A stretch of 64,000 bases of DNA, from assembly GCA_964017155.1 (NCBI GenBank), contig OZ024857.1, positions 19,622,404 through 19,686,403 on the forward strand. The letters are read 5' to 3'. Below the pieces are notes generated by a model. That model was not told the DNA's origin and did not search any database. It was given only the letters and a program-made list of their open reading frames with translations. Position 1 is the first letter of the stretch. The number at the start of each line of letters is the position of its first letter. Position numbers and translations under genes: made by a program. Below are positions 1-21,034 of this stretch, one piece after another. Source of the stretch: Oasisia sp. SBJ-2009. Taxonomy: Eukaryota > Annelida > Polychaeta > Sabellida > Siboglinidae.

Positions 1-999
1 ATACATAGTAACTGGTTATGTCTGTACAGTGAGACGTTAAATTGATAAAGGATAGTTCCTGCAAAATCACAAATCCTATAATTACCAGTCAGACCATTCA
101 AGACACAGTGCGTAGTCAGATAATCTCTTTCCGAACGCCACATGTGACACTACTCACACCAGTCACGATTCTATACAACCAAAATTACCGATCATAGACA
201 GACAAGAATTTTTTTGGATAACGGGCTCGGCTTACCTTCAACGTTTCAATGACACGTTCAACCACCCAGGTAACATTTCCCTCTTGGGGCTGTTTTCAAA
301 GAATATCAGTTTGTGGCTTAAAATGCCAGCGTTGGGTCAACTTTGATTGCACGACAATTCCATGATCATTGTTGATAGTAATTCGGGAATAATTATATAA
401 CAATAGCTTGGAATGAGCTTTGACCATGCATGCAACGGCATGCCAGCATTGGCTCAGATACATCCAAGTCAGAGCCCATCGGTTGCATCTCACCATTCGC
501 TCAGTATCACAACATACGTTGGGCCAATGTTTTACGCAAATTCAAAACGCTATCTGGACAGATTGGTTCTGAGACTGGTACAGTCAGCGGCGCCTTTGGA
601 GGATGAGGACGGGTATCTGCTAAAAGGTATGCAAGTGTATATGTGTACACGTACGTACGAACGCAAGTTGGCTAAAAGAACACTACTGTAACTTCGAATC
701 AACGTAAAGGTAAGTTCTTAAGCGCAGTATCCAATCCTTGGGATTGCTCAAAGTGCTCTGCTCTGTGGCAGACCTGTTCAATCAAACACATCTCGGCTTA
801 TCAGGAAAGCGTATATTTATTTAATATCATAAAACATAATGACACTGAAATTATGCATGCAATTTTGAATGTTCTCTAACTCAAATGCAATATCGAAATT
901 GTGATCAACATTATAGATGCTACCATCATTTATCGTTCGTATGTATGTATGTATGTATGTATGTATGTATGTATGTATGTATGTATGTATGTATGTATG

Positions 1000-1033
<34 letters not shown>

Positions 1034-2015
1034 TGTATGTATGTATGTATGCATGCATGCATGCATGCATGCATGCATGTATGTATGCATGTACGTACGT
1101 ACGTATATATGTAATTATGTATGTATCTACGTATGTATGTATATGTGTGTGCGTTCATGTGTGTGTGCGTGCGTCAGTAAGTGTGTGTGTTCGCGTATGT
1201 GTGTACAAACTTTCGCGCACACATGCACACGCACACGTACGTGCGAACGCAAGTTGGCGTTCTATATTTAGCAACATTTTCATAATGTGCAGATGGAAAC
1301 CTTCAGCTATTCCGAGTAACATAATGTGTTAACATTTCGCTAAACATGTTTACAGTGTGCATGAGTTGTCACCGGAATCTCAAAACACGTCAAAGCTCAA
1401 CAACAAGTCGGAATGCTGCCATTTTAGACAAGCACAAAAGACTACTTAGTAGGCTACTTTAAGCATGCATCTGTATGGGAATGTCATTGGTTTGCTTCCC
1501 CGTGTGCGATCAAGTTCTCTGACGTTTTCCCTGACGTCACCAGCGCCTCTACGAACTCTGCAATATCAAGACAAATAGTTCAAGTGATTAATTTCTGATT
1601 TCAAATTAGTAACTTTCACTTTCCATCTTGGCCTCCAACGCCACTATCATCGCATGCTACGTTCATCGCCACCATCTCCGTTATTATCATCGTCATCACC
1701 ATGGACACTGTTACCTATATCATCACTGACACCATCACTATATATCAAAACCATTATCCAAGACTCTATCCTCAGCACTCCTGTCGATATCATCACCGAC
1801 ATCAATTAAATACTCTTGTCGATACAATTACTGACATCATCACCGACATCAATTTCCCACGCAAAGAAATCTGTCATACAGTCATTGGGCTGGGTCGTAT
1901 TATATATACTCCCATTATAATAATTGTCCGGAACTGTCGCACATACAAGTAGAAGCAGACGGTGGAAATGTATTGGACCCTCGATAAGATTAAAGCCACC
2001 TGAAGCGTAAAGGTA
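1..2015. other. Intergenic or intronic stretch without a recognised gene
   Basis: I see no supported gene here. The segment holds a GTAT/GCAT tetranucleotide tract near 938-1160 and an imperfect ATC/CACCGACAT-rich low-complexity stretch near 1650-1860. The last exon of the EF-hand gene, whose upstream exons lie at 3,067-5,900 on the minus strand, could be in here, but I could not pick it out. Confidence 0.6.
938..1160. repeat. GTAT/GCAT tetranucleotide microsatellite
   Basis: A nearly pure run of GTAT passes into GCAT and then into degenerate GTAT/GTGT. The open frames across it (YVCM-type on plus, IHTY-type on minus) are by-products of the 4-bp period and are not genes. Confidence 0.95.
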
Positions 2016-2506
2016 TTAAAGGGATACTCCAGTCAGTGAGAGATTCACAGCATTTACTTACGTATGTATAATATATTGGTTGTGCATAATAACTGTGCAC
2101 AGAATAATTAATAAACAATTAATTATAGTATAATTGTACCAGAAACACTCCATGTTGTATTCGGGGAGCTGCCATTTTGATAATTATGCGCCAGTGACGT
2201 AAACCGCCTACGTCACTGGCGCATGCACGTTCGAACATCCTATGTATGTCCAATGATATCTGATGTATCCAGTACGTCGCTGTTTGCTTACGTCAACAAT
2301 GCGCTAGTGGCGTAAACGATTTGGTCACTGTTTCTGTGCCTCAATATGGCAGCGCCCAGAATCTGAGGTAGCATGTTTTTGATACCATTCAACTATAACT
2401 AATTGTTTATTAACGATCTTTGTGCACACTTACTAGGCACAACCAATATATTATCTATATGTAAGTTAATGCTGTGAACCTCTTACTGACCGGAGTATGC
2501 CTTTAA
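2016..2506. mobile_element. MITE with about 70-bp terminal inverted repeats and TTAA flanks
   Basis: The left end (from 2020, starting AGGGATACTCC) and right end (to 2502, ending GGAGTATGCCT) are inverted copies of each other for about 70 bp, including a shared segment around ATATATTGGTTGTGC. TTAA lies immediately outside both ends (2016-2019 and 2503-2506), the target duplication expected of piggyBac-like elements. An inner palindrome of 15-bp arms sits at 2187-2222. No transposase is present, so it is non-autonomous. The superfamily assignment rests only on the TTAA flanks. Confidence 0.6.
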
Positions 2507-2872
2507 TGGCAAACTGGTCTTACATCGCCACCATAATACCTCAAGTGTAACCAATATGCTCCAGACATTAGGATGGAGATCCCTATCCGACCGAAGAAAT
2601 GACGCAAAACTATGCATGATAAACAAAATAGTAAATGGCCTAGTGGGTAGCCTATACCAGCAAATGAATATCTCATTCATGTAAACATAGTTACTAGAAA
2701 GCAGCATTCCTTGTCTTACCTTATCCCTCACTCCAGATGTAACTACCACTTGTATTCTTTTTTCCCAAGTACTATTCGAATTTGGAACTCCCTCCCTCAA
2801 CATGTTGTAAATAAAAACAGCCTTGATTCCTTTAAGAGCAATATCCCGACTTTGCATTATTCCACTTTTTAG
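2507..2872 (+). mobile_element. Degenerate non-LTR retrotransposon fragment, C-terminal end of the ORF
   Basis: Two plus-strand frames read like the end of a LINE reverse-transcriptase ORF. First comes SSVTNMLQTLGWRSLSDRR followed by LCMINKIVNGLV. After a frame break comes STIRIWNSLPQHVV followed by SLDSFKSNI, ending in a stop near 2,870. The W-N-S-L-P and S-F-K motifs are typical of CR1/L2/jockey-type ORF2 ends. It is broken by an in-frame stop and a shift. It abuts the MITE at 2,016-2,506. Confidence 0.7.
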
Positions 2873-3066
2873 ATATAACTAGTTCTTTTGCACGCATCAC
2901 TGTTTACATGCACTAATTACTGTTCTGATACATTGCATTGCACCAAAAACGATAAATAAATATTTCAGATTTTTCCTGTACGCCCGCTTGTATCCTCAGC
3001 ATGTTGAGGCTAGGCGGTACCCGGAAGAAGAGGCAGAAGAAGAACATTTCCCCTGTGTAACTCTAC

Positions 3067-4349
3067 CTGCGTAGCTGAACTTGCCGTCGTGGTTCTGGTC
3101 GTGGTCTTTGACGAGCTGGTTGAGGAGCACTCGGGCCTCCTCCACGGACATGAAACTGTTGATGGTCAGTATCTTCAGCATCTCGGCCAGTCTACAGAGC
3201 AACATCAACGACGCTTGACATATGTGGGAAGATGGCATGCAACCCGCCGTTTCCCTACTTGTTTGAGACCAACGCCCCGGCTCCCACAGTTTAAACCAAC
3301 GAAGCCAGCTCCTATGTTATATATTTTTCGTTTTATATTACGTTCTTATCATTACAATATGGATGTTGAAGGTTTACTGCCTTCCAGTTTGGGTTCAGTT
3401 ACTTTATCAAGTTCGGAACGATGTTCGCAATGTGAAATATTCCGCCTGCAACACGTTCAAATGGTAAACAAAACATCCAGTTTCAAAACAGAATTGATCG
3501 CCAGTGAGCCGAGGTAATCATGCGTTCGTGCATTTAGTTAGAAGTCAGACATCTCATTAGAAACGTTTATGATCATCATCGTGGCATGGAAGATAAAGGA
3601 GAATGGGCTCAGGTGAGGAGGAAATGGAAGAGATTCTACAAGTGCAAGACAGTGGGTGACCAATGTAAGCTCACCGTGTTTGTGTACTTATTAGAATGGA
3701 CACACGAACACGTAATTTATCGATTAGTTGTTGGTATTGTTCGCATCTACGTCGGAATCTACAGTAACTTCAATTTCGATGACGCGCGATGTCACACGGA
3801 CATGGAGTAACGGTATTGCTTGTTTTAATACTATTATAATATATCAATACAAACAACTCGTCATGTTCAGAATGTATATTACCGAGCTTTCTATTATGTA
3901 CGTGTCTACTGTTCTAACCCTAGCCTAGACTGGTTCACTATAAACACTGGCAGCGCCCACTACTCTATATGCTAATTATCGTCCGCGTGGGTACCGCCAG
4001 TCCAGAGGTTGCTGCTGGGCAGCGTGTCCAAATATACTCTCCCTGCTGGGAGCAGCTGGGAATCTCGTGACACATGGACAACGGACAAGACGACACAGAA
4101 CTCATGTTGGTGATACATGCGAGACGAGTGGAGAATGCGAACGAAAGACGGAATAGAATAGAGGCGACTGGTGGAGAGAGGGAGGGAGGGAGGGAGGGAG
4201 GGAGGGAGGGAGGGAGGGAGGGAGGGAGGCAGGGAGGGAGGGAGGCAGGCAGGCAGGCAGGGAGGCAGGGAGGCAGGGAGGCAGGGAGGCAGGGAGGCAG
4301 GGAGGCAGGGAGGGAGGGAGGGAGGGAGGGAGGGAGGGAGGGAGGGAGG

Positions 4350-4414
<65 letters not shown>

Positions 4415-5318
4415 AGGCAGGGAGGCAGGGAGGCAGGGAGGCAGGGAGGCAGGGAGGCAGGGAGGCAGGGAGGCAGGGAGGCAGGGAGGCAGGGAGGCAG
4501 GGAGGCAGGGAGGGAGGGAGGGAGGGAGGGATGGAGGGAGGCAGGGAGGGAGGGAGGGAGGGAGGCAGGGAGGCAGGGAGGCAGGGAGGGAGGGAGGGAG
4601 GGAGGGAGGGAGGGAGGGAGGGAGGGAGGGAGGCAGGGAGGCAGGGAGGCAGGGAGGCAGGGAGGCAGGGAGGCAGGGAGGCAGGGAGGCAGGGAGGCAG
4701 GGAGGCAGGGAGGCAGGGAGGCAGGGAGGCAGGGAGAGACAGAGAGCACTATAAGATCAATGAAGAACAAGAAAAAGAAAATAATTTGGATATCGCTATG
4801 GATGCCAGCCTAAGCCATGACAGTTAGGAACACGACAACGAGGGGAGAACACGAGACTCGCGCCCGCCCAACCTGATGTATCCGTCGTTGTTCGCGTCGA
4901 ACTTCTTGAAGGCTTCCATGAAATCGTCCTTGTGAAGGCTGTGCTCATTGATGATGTGGATGTTCTGCAACAGCTCCTCTATCTGTAGCAAGCCGTCTCC
5001 TGCACACCACCGGATACATTCACATTACAGTTGCATTCTGGGATTGTTTATCTATATTATAAAACAATGTTTCTCTGTCGGTCCGTCCGTCCGTCCGTCC
5101 GTCCGTCCGTCCGTCCGTCCGTCCGTCCGTCCGTCCGTCCGTCCGTCCGTCCGTCCGTCCGTCCGTCCGTCCGTCCGTCCGTCCGTCCGTCCGTCCGTCC
5201 GTCCGTCCGTCCGTCCGTCCGTCCGTCCGTCCGTCCGTCCGTCCGTCCGTCCGTCCGTCCGTCCGTCCGTCCGTCCGTCCGTCCGTCCGTCCGTCCGTCC
5301 GTCCGTCCGTCCGTCCGT

Positions 5319-5416
<98 letters not shown>

Positions 5417-5900
5417 GAACAGTAAATTACACATTACTACTGCGCCATGACAATTCCTATGGCAGACACTACTGCCTGCATTTGACACTTAAAACTTAAT
5501 AAATCTTTTCAGAAAAAAATTACAAAATATGGGATATGATTCAACGAACATTGTTTAATTGTTTGAGCAATTTTTACTTTTTGGGTTGCATGTTCCTTTA
5601 ATAACTTTCTCTCATGATTTTGCCATAAAGATAACCTTCTGAAAACAACATTTCCAAAGAAAACACGTATTTGAAGCAGTCATTTCATGATCGTTTGACG
5701 GAATTGTTGCAAGTAACCGGTCACGTGATGGATAGAGACCAATCAAGGCGAATCACCGTTGGTATCGAAGTGCTTCTTCAGGAACTCGATGTCATCTGCC
5801 GTCGGGTAGAAGCCGACGAGTTGCAGACATTGTTCGAGTTCTTCTGAATTCAGGTTGCCGTCGTCGTTCATGTCATACTCCTTGAACATTCGTCGTAGCT
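3067..5900 (-). CDS. Four-EF-hand calcium-binding protein of calmodulin type (three internal exons, both ends missing)
   Basis: Three minus-strand exons join in frame: 4873-4999 sits between 5757-5900 (upstream) and 3067-3191 (downstream), each with AG and GT borders (acceptors TTTGCCTGCAG, GTGTGCAG, CTCTGTAG). They encode about 132 residues with four EF-hands. EF1 loop is DMNDDGNLNSEE. EF2 loop DTNGDGLLQIEE is completed across the first junction. EF3 loop DANNDGYIRLAE is completed across the second. EF4 loop is DQNHDGKFSYA, whose final Glu would come from the next exon. All loops keep Asp at position 1 and Gly at position 6, so calcium binding is likely. The family is calmodulin/troponin-C-like; I cannot name an orthologue. 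The first exon and the last few residues were not found. Introns are swollen by microsatellites (4,172-4,737 and 5,078-5,411). An ATG at 5,974-5,976 in frame upstream of the first acceptor is an alternative start. Confidence 0.8.
4172..4737. repeat. GGGA/GGCA tetranucleotide tract (about 565 bp)
   Basis: Alternating blocks of GGGA and GGCA fill the intron between the second and third known EF-hand exons. One strand is entirely purine plus C-interrupted G. Both strands stay open for about 220 codons (GREGGRQ-type and PPSLPACL-type), a consequence of period 4 rather than coding. Confidence 0.97.
5078..5411. repeat. Compound CCGT (about 60 copies) plus TA (about 45 copies) microsatellite
   Basis: A perfect CCGT run from about 5,078 to 5,320 is joined directly to a perfect TA run to about 5,411. 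It lies in the EF-hand gene intron, about 80 bp upstream (in gene direction) of the exon beginning at 4,999. Confidence 0.97.
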
Positions 5901-5953
5901 CTGCAGGCAAACGACGAGCTTGTTTCACGAACACATCATGGGGTAGATTTGAG

Positions 5954-5981
5954 TTGACATGGTAGAACTCTACCATGTCAA
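5954..5981. repeat. Perfect 28-bp palindrome
   Basis: 13-bp arms (TTGACATGGTAGA and its complement) are separated by two bases. It lies about 55 bp upstream, in gene direction, of the 5,900 exon border of the EF-hand gene and overlaps the alternative ATG there. Confidence 0.9.
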
Positions 5982-8160
5982 TTCAACTTTCACCACTGAC
6001 TATGACTTTACAAAAAGGTAGTAACCTGTGTTTATTGACAGTGGTATTGACTTTGTAGATTGAGCCGTGCTCATGACTTAACCAAGAATCTTACAGCTAT
6101 AGAATCCTTGACGTAACTATTACTGTGGCAAGAAAGTGGGAGCTTAGTGCAAATGACGTTTGCTTACATAATAGAGATGTGATCATGACGTAGAATAGCC
6201 AACGTAAAACACTGAAGTATCTTTCAGTATTGCCCGACAAATTGCGTGTAATGCATTGCTTGCGATTTAACATTTGCCCAGAAAAAGTAGGAAACGTGCA
6301 AACATGTTTAAACACGTTTGTTGTGAAGAAACTCAAAACAATTTTTTTAGGGAGTGCTAACCGGAATTTCTGCATGCTCGACCGGTTGTGACAATGAAGA
6401 TCGCAGGTGGGACGAAGTACGGCTGATTCAATTAAACGTCTTAGTTATAACTATTAATGATCCGTGGCTTGAGAAAACAACTGGGTCAGGAGAATTGCGG
6501 GAGTAATTAAGGGGGGTTGATAGGGGAAGTGTGGAAGAGTTGAGGGAGGAGGTTGAAGTGAAAGGCTTAAAGCGAGGATGTCTGTTCTTCTATCCGGATC
6601 ATATAATTATCCTCTGTAGGACGTCATGCATAACAGTTACAGGAAGAAGTGTGCTGTGATGTGATGCGTTTGATTCACCGCACTGCGCTGTGCACCATCC
6701 ATTTGCCCACGCAAGTTGCGAAAATTCACGCGAGGAGTCAGAAGAATTCGGAGTAAGAGAGGATTTACACAAGAGTGTACCGTGAGACGTCAGGAGACGA
6801 TTCCCATGAGGAAGCTGGTCAGTGGAAGTTAACCAGAAACGGAAGTATCGAGGAAGACATGATGCACAGATGCCCTGGCAGTGAATTAGTTTAGTGCGTG
6901 TACTAAGTATACACTGTGGTTGTGGAAACATTGTTAAACGTCCGGGGAGGGGTAATGGGAGACGATGGTGGTTGTACGGCATTGTGAGGAACGTCTAGCG
7001 TCGTCCAATAAATAGTATACGGTATGTAATCAAATATTGGAGGCTTGCACTGAGATTCGAATACCAGGAGAATAATTAAGCTACGTATAGCGTAGAGCGT
7101 GGGTTGTGTGTTATACACGGCGAATAGAAACGACAGAATTTACGAAGGAACAATTACGAGAAGACATTGGAACAAAGAAGACTTGACCGTTGGAAAAAAA
7201 ACTGTGCGACCCGACCCGTTCAGTTTGGAAACACTAGCTTGCACTGATGTGAACGGACACGACGATATCAAGTCGATAAATGGGCATACAATTTCTGAAT
7301 GTTTTAAAAACAAAAACAGTTGTCTAAAAATACAGCGCACGCATCGTTCATCGATGGTGAATATAAAGTACCATTTCAACCTACCATTCAATGTCTCTTC
7401 AGAATAGTGCTGCACCTAAAACAATCGAAAAATATCTTATGATGTCTAAGTCTTATATGAAGCAGTAGCAAGACGGTGGTGTCTCCTAGCGTAGTAGGCC
7501 CGTAGTACCCTGATGGATAATCTAGTTACCAAGAGCTAAGTAGGACCTACTTAGTTGCAGTTATGCAGCAGTAATCAGCCATCCCATATAAGTACTAAGA
7601 AGGGGCGAAGTATATAGCCTATACATATCTTGGTCAATTGCATGATTTGCCAAAAAGGGATAAAACAAATGTCATTAAGTCAGCCTTTTTCAAACAACGC
7701 TTGTGTTGCGTTGCTGTTTTGCGTTGGAGGCTGTATGTGACAGTGCCAGTGGCAGTGGGCATGCACGTACATACATATTCGATTTACATGTAAATTTTCT
7801 GTATGTAGGATTACAACACCTAGACAACCCACGACGAACAGCGAATACTATCAATGACAGCGATTGACACATACCGTGGAGGCCATGTCTTCTGTACTTT
7901 TCGTAGGACGTTTACACTCTCGGACTGGCAATGCCGGGACACGTATAACTACACGTCATTCGTGCGTGTTAGAACACGCAAACAGCTCTCGCTTTGTAAA
8001 ACAATGAATGAGGTCAATTGTCCACCAGACCGAGAGAACGTTGGTGGGTTGGGCGTACCCAAAACACGTGTTATACGAAGCCATGGCAATGTAAATACGT
8101 ACACTCCCTTTGAGTGGCAGACAGTGTTTACGATACAAGATCATAGTGCTAACGATTTAA
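5982..8160. other. Intergenic stretch, nothing recognised
   Basis: Short open frames occur on both strands, but none shows a known domain or splice-supported structure. No tandem repeat of note was seen before the CAGT run at 8,161. Confidence 0.55.
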
Positions 8161-8366
8161 GTCAGTCAGTCAGTCAGTCAGTCAGTCAGTCAGTCAGTCA
8201 GTCAGTCAGTCAGTCAGTCAGTCAGTCAGTCAGTCAGTCAGTCAGTCAGTCAGTCAGTCAGTCAGTCAGTCAGTCAGTCAGTCAGTCAGTCAGTCAGTCA
8301 GTCAGTCAGTCAGTCAGTCAGTCAGTCAGTCAGTCAGTCAGTCAGTCAGTCAGTCAGTCAGTCAGA
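8161..8366. repeat. CAGT tetranucleotide run (about 51 copies)
   Basis: A perfect run; the SVSQ-type open frame at 7,854-8,390 is a by-product. Confidence 0.97.
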
Positions 8367-8455
8367 AAACGCGTAGTTGCAGCATTATGACGTCAGGTTT
8401 TGTCACAAAGAACATTTCGTTTGTATACTTTTATTTATAGCTGATAAAGTAACTG

Positions 8456-9120
<665 letters not shown>

Positions 9121-10155
9121 TAGACAAGCTAGTGTGACTGAGACAGTAACAACACTAAAATAGCATGGCCACCCCAAGCTTACTGAACAGGAGGGAATGT
9201 CGCACGAGACTTTCTGTCTTCCATAACGTGTTACACAACCATTATAACAGTTTGAATTGATTTTACATTCAGTTGGCATACAAAATAACAATGAACGAGG
9301 AACATAGACATACATATACATATATCTATTATTATAAATAAAGTATATTTTATTAAGGAGAAAAAAGTCTTCTACAATGAAAACAGTGCATTATCATGCA
9401 TAATCTATTTCAATTTAATTTGGAGTGGGACATTTTATAATTACGAGTTAATATTGCTCATCAAGCAATGATAGCAATTTCTTAATAAGCACACCTTCGA
9501 GTATAATTTTTTTATAATTTGTTTGAGATTGTGCCTTTTATTTAGCGATAGGTGCAGTACATTAGAAACATGCAAAAAAATGGTATGTAGTTTATAAATC
9601 AATCCCTATTTTTATTTCTGTTCTTATCACACTTAAATGAATATTATTGTTTTGTCTGATTACATGACTGTGAAAACCATTGTTTTTCATGACGGGTGTT
9701 AACCTATCAAAGTATCTGAACACGTGTACTCGCCACACCAGATCAAATCGTCATCACTACTTCGTCCTTCCATCACTTAATTAAATCTAATGTTTTCAAA
9801 TTATAGTTTCTTCCGTTACACACTTAGTGACTTACAGAATGGAATTCCAGTTCGCTCAGAAATATCCTAGTATGATACAACTGAAACTGTAAATGCAGAA
9901 TAGAAAATGACTTTCTAATGTTAGTAATGTAGGTATTGGCCGGGAATCCTGTGGTCAGTGTCTAAATGCCAAAGGATTAATCGTGTACGTAATTATCATC
10001 ATGTTGTCCTCCTGTTGTTAAATCGCCTTGATGCTGTCCATGTGTGTGATCACGGGTCGGATTATACGGAATAGTTCTTCCCATTATCAATACAAATGTA
10101 GATCGCCACGCCTTCTGTATTGTCAGTAGAAGCGCCGACCACTCACTCATCCATT
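9121..10155. other. Intergenic AT-rich stretch, nothing recognised
   Basis: No supported gene, repeat array or RNA gene was seen between the CAGA tract and the CACT tract. Confidence 0.5.
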
Positions 10156-10361
10156 GCCTCTCACCCACTCACCCACTCACCCACTCACCCACTCACCCAC
10201 TCACCCACTCACCCACTCACCCACTCACCCACTCACCCACTCACCCACTCACTCACTCACTCACTCACTCACTCACTCACTCACTCACTCACTCACTCAC
10301 TCACTCACTCACTCACTCACTCACTTACTCACTCACTCACTCACGTACACACACACGCAAA

Positions 10362-10393
<32 letters not shown>

Positions 10394-10399
10394 CGGACG

Positions 10400-10430
<31 letters not shown>

Positions 10431-10492
10431 TCACTCACTCACTCACTCACTCACACATGCATCCACTCACCCACTCACCCACTCATTTATCC
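10156..10492. repeat. CACTCACC, CACT, CACG and AC compound repeat
   Basis: An 8-bp period (CACTCACC) shifts to CACT, then CGCA, AC and again CACT. It is pyrimidine-rich on the plus strand. The HSLT-type frames are artefacts. Confidence 0.95.
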
Positions 10493-10560
10493 ACAGCCAT
10501 ACAAACTCTTCATTTTTATTTATTTTAAATGTTACAACAAAACAATCCAAATGTATCAAC

Positions 10561-11706
10561 TATGAACAAGCGCGTGCGTAAACGTAGCGAGTGGGCGGAG
10601 CCTAGCATGTAAACACTGAGTGCACATGACAGCGGATTGCCCTGCCGTCCGCTGCCCTGCCCCTAGTTCCCTGGAAGTGACCACGCAGGGCGTGTCAGGG
10701 ATCATTCAGTCGGGAGATTTAGGGATAGGTGGGCGGGATTTTTTGGAACGTCTACGTCAGATTCGAGCTGTGTCAGTGATTATTGAAGGGTATTTGTTTA
10801 CCGAAATTAAACGTTCTGAACATAATGATAGGTAGCCGAATAACTTGTTGTTCTAGTGACACCAGTGGTCTGTTGAATATAATAATAATAATAATAATAA
10901 CAAACACAGTAATTTATAATAATTAAATGTTAATAATATAATTGCATATTATGTGTTGTTTGACTGGTGGCTATTTTTTTAAATAATTTGACACAACGAA
11001 AGACTAAGAGAGATACCCATTAATAATAATTTTACATGTATTCAAATGTAAACAAATTGCCGCGAGCGCACGTGCCAAACGAGAGTCATCAACCTAATCA
11101 CGCGATCCTGAGACCTCTATAGCTTCTATGCGCATAAAAATCTAACAAACGCGCATATCGGGTTGGTAATGGGCGCACTCATCTCTATCCTCTCACAAAG
11201 CAGTGAAAGCACTAGAACGTGCGCAGCGATCGGTACTCAGACTTTAGGACTAAATAAACCGGTAATTTAGGTTGGAAATAGGCCACGCCAATGAAAGCAC
11301 GTCGCGCAGGCGTCGGTAGCCTTTGATCCCGCGAACGGGCGGCGTCTAAATGTCAATCACGCTACGTAGTGGCGACCGCTCCACCCGCTCACCGCCCACC
11401 TACACGAAACGAAGCCGTAAAGTGGCAACTGAATATACGCTATTATTTATAACACAGCAATGATTACATCATTTATTCAGTTGTAATTAACAAACACACC
11501 GAACTGATAGATTCGTTATAAGCCGTAACCACATACAAATGATAAACTGGCTGTGTTTACGTGGAACTACATCGCGTCTCGTAGGTTTTTGGTCTTTGTT
11601 CGGCGGATGCATACAAGGCGGATTGGAAGTCCTTTCTCTGCCCATTTTTGGCTTTCCATGGCTGCTCGTAAGAAATATTTTTCATTTTGACTGATGAACG
11701 AAATAA
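10561..11706 (+). promoter_or_regulatory. CpG-rich upstream region of the Sp gene with GC boxes and two uORFs
   Basis: The region is visibly richer in CG dinucleotides than its flanks. GGGCGG boxes occur at 10,593-10,598 and 10,731-10,736, with the complement CCGCCC at 11,392-11,397. These match the recognition site of Sp proteins, so autoregulation is possible (inference). Just before the start codon, ATG at 11,658 in a good context (CCATGG) opens a 10-codon uORF ending at 11,690. ATG at 11,694 opens a 7-codon uORF that overlaps the main start. The transcription start cannot be placed from sequence. Confidence 0.4.
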
Positions 11707-20344
<8,638 letters not shown>

Positions 20345-20982
20345 ACACTGCAAGACAAAAAACACAGGAGAAAATTACATGATTCACGACTCAAAGGTGG
20401 AGCCTTTGAATGTTGGAATGCTGACATAATTAGTCTGTGCAAACTCATTGATTGAACTGTTAGGGCAATCAATCAATCAATATGTGACTGGACACAGCAA
20501 TCAATCATCATGTGATTGGAACTTGAGATAAACAGCTAAGTTTAGCGAAGGGATAATGTCCATCAAGGTATCTGTATATCTGGTAAGTACCTGTTGGTTG
20601 AGTTGAAATGTCCAGCTTTTATGCTTTAAAAGAATTTTTCATAATGGAATACAGATTTGTGGAGTTATAGAACTTTATCCTGTTTTCATATAGAATAATT
20701 TACAACAACAAAATCAAGATAAAAGTAATTTTCTTGTGTTCATTGCAACAATATGCCACTGAACGACAACCACTAGCGGTTGATGTGTGAATATAGTGTA
20801 TTTTATGCATTGCAGATTTCCAGAGAAATTTGATTTTGTTTGATGTATGACCAATATAGCCTGTCAGATAATGACATGGCCAGTAAGACAATTATGCGTG
20901 CATTTCTATAGCATTTAAAGTCAAAAATACGCATTGCACCAATATTGATGGATGTGAATGTTTATTGTGTAGGTGGTCACGG

Positions 20983-21034
<52 letters not shown>

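Noticed and set aside
413..691. Plus-strand frame with a possible donor (AAAAG/GTATGC) reading YANSKRYLDRLVLRLVQSA
   Set aside because: No recognisable domain and no partner exon; too little to call a gene.
4102..4827. Long Gly/Arg- and Pro/Ser/Leu-rich frames on both strands
   Set aside because: By-products of the GGGA/GGCA tetranucleotide tract.
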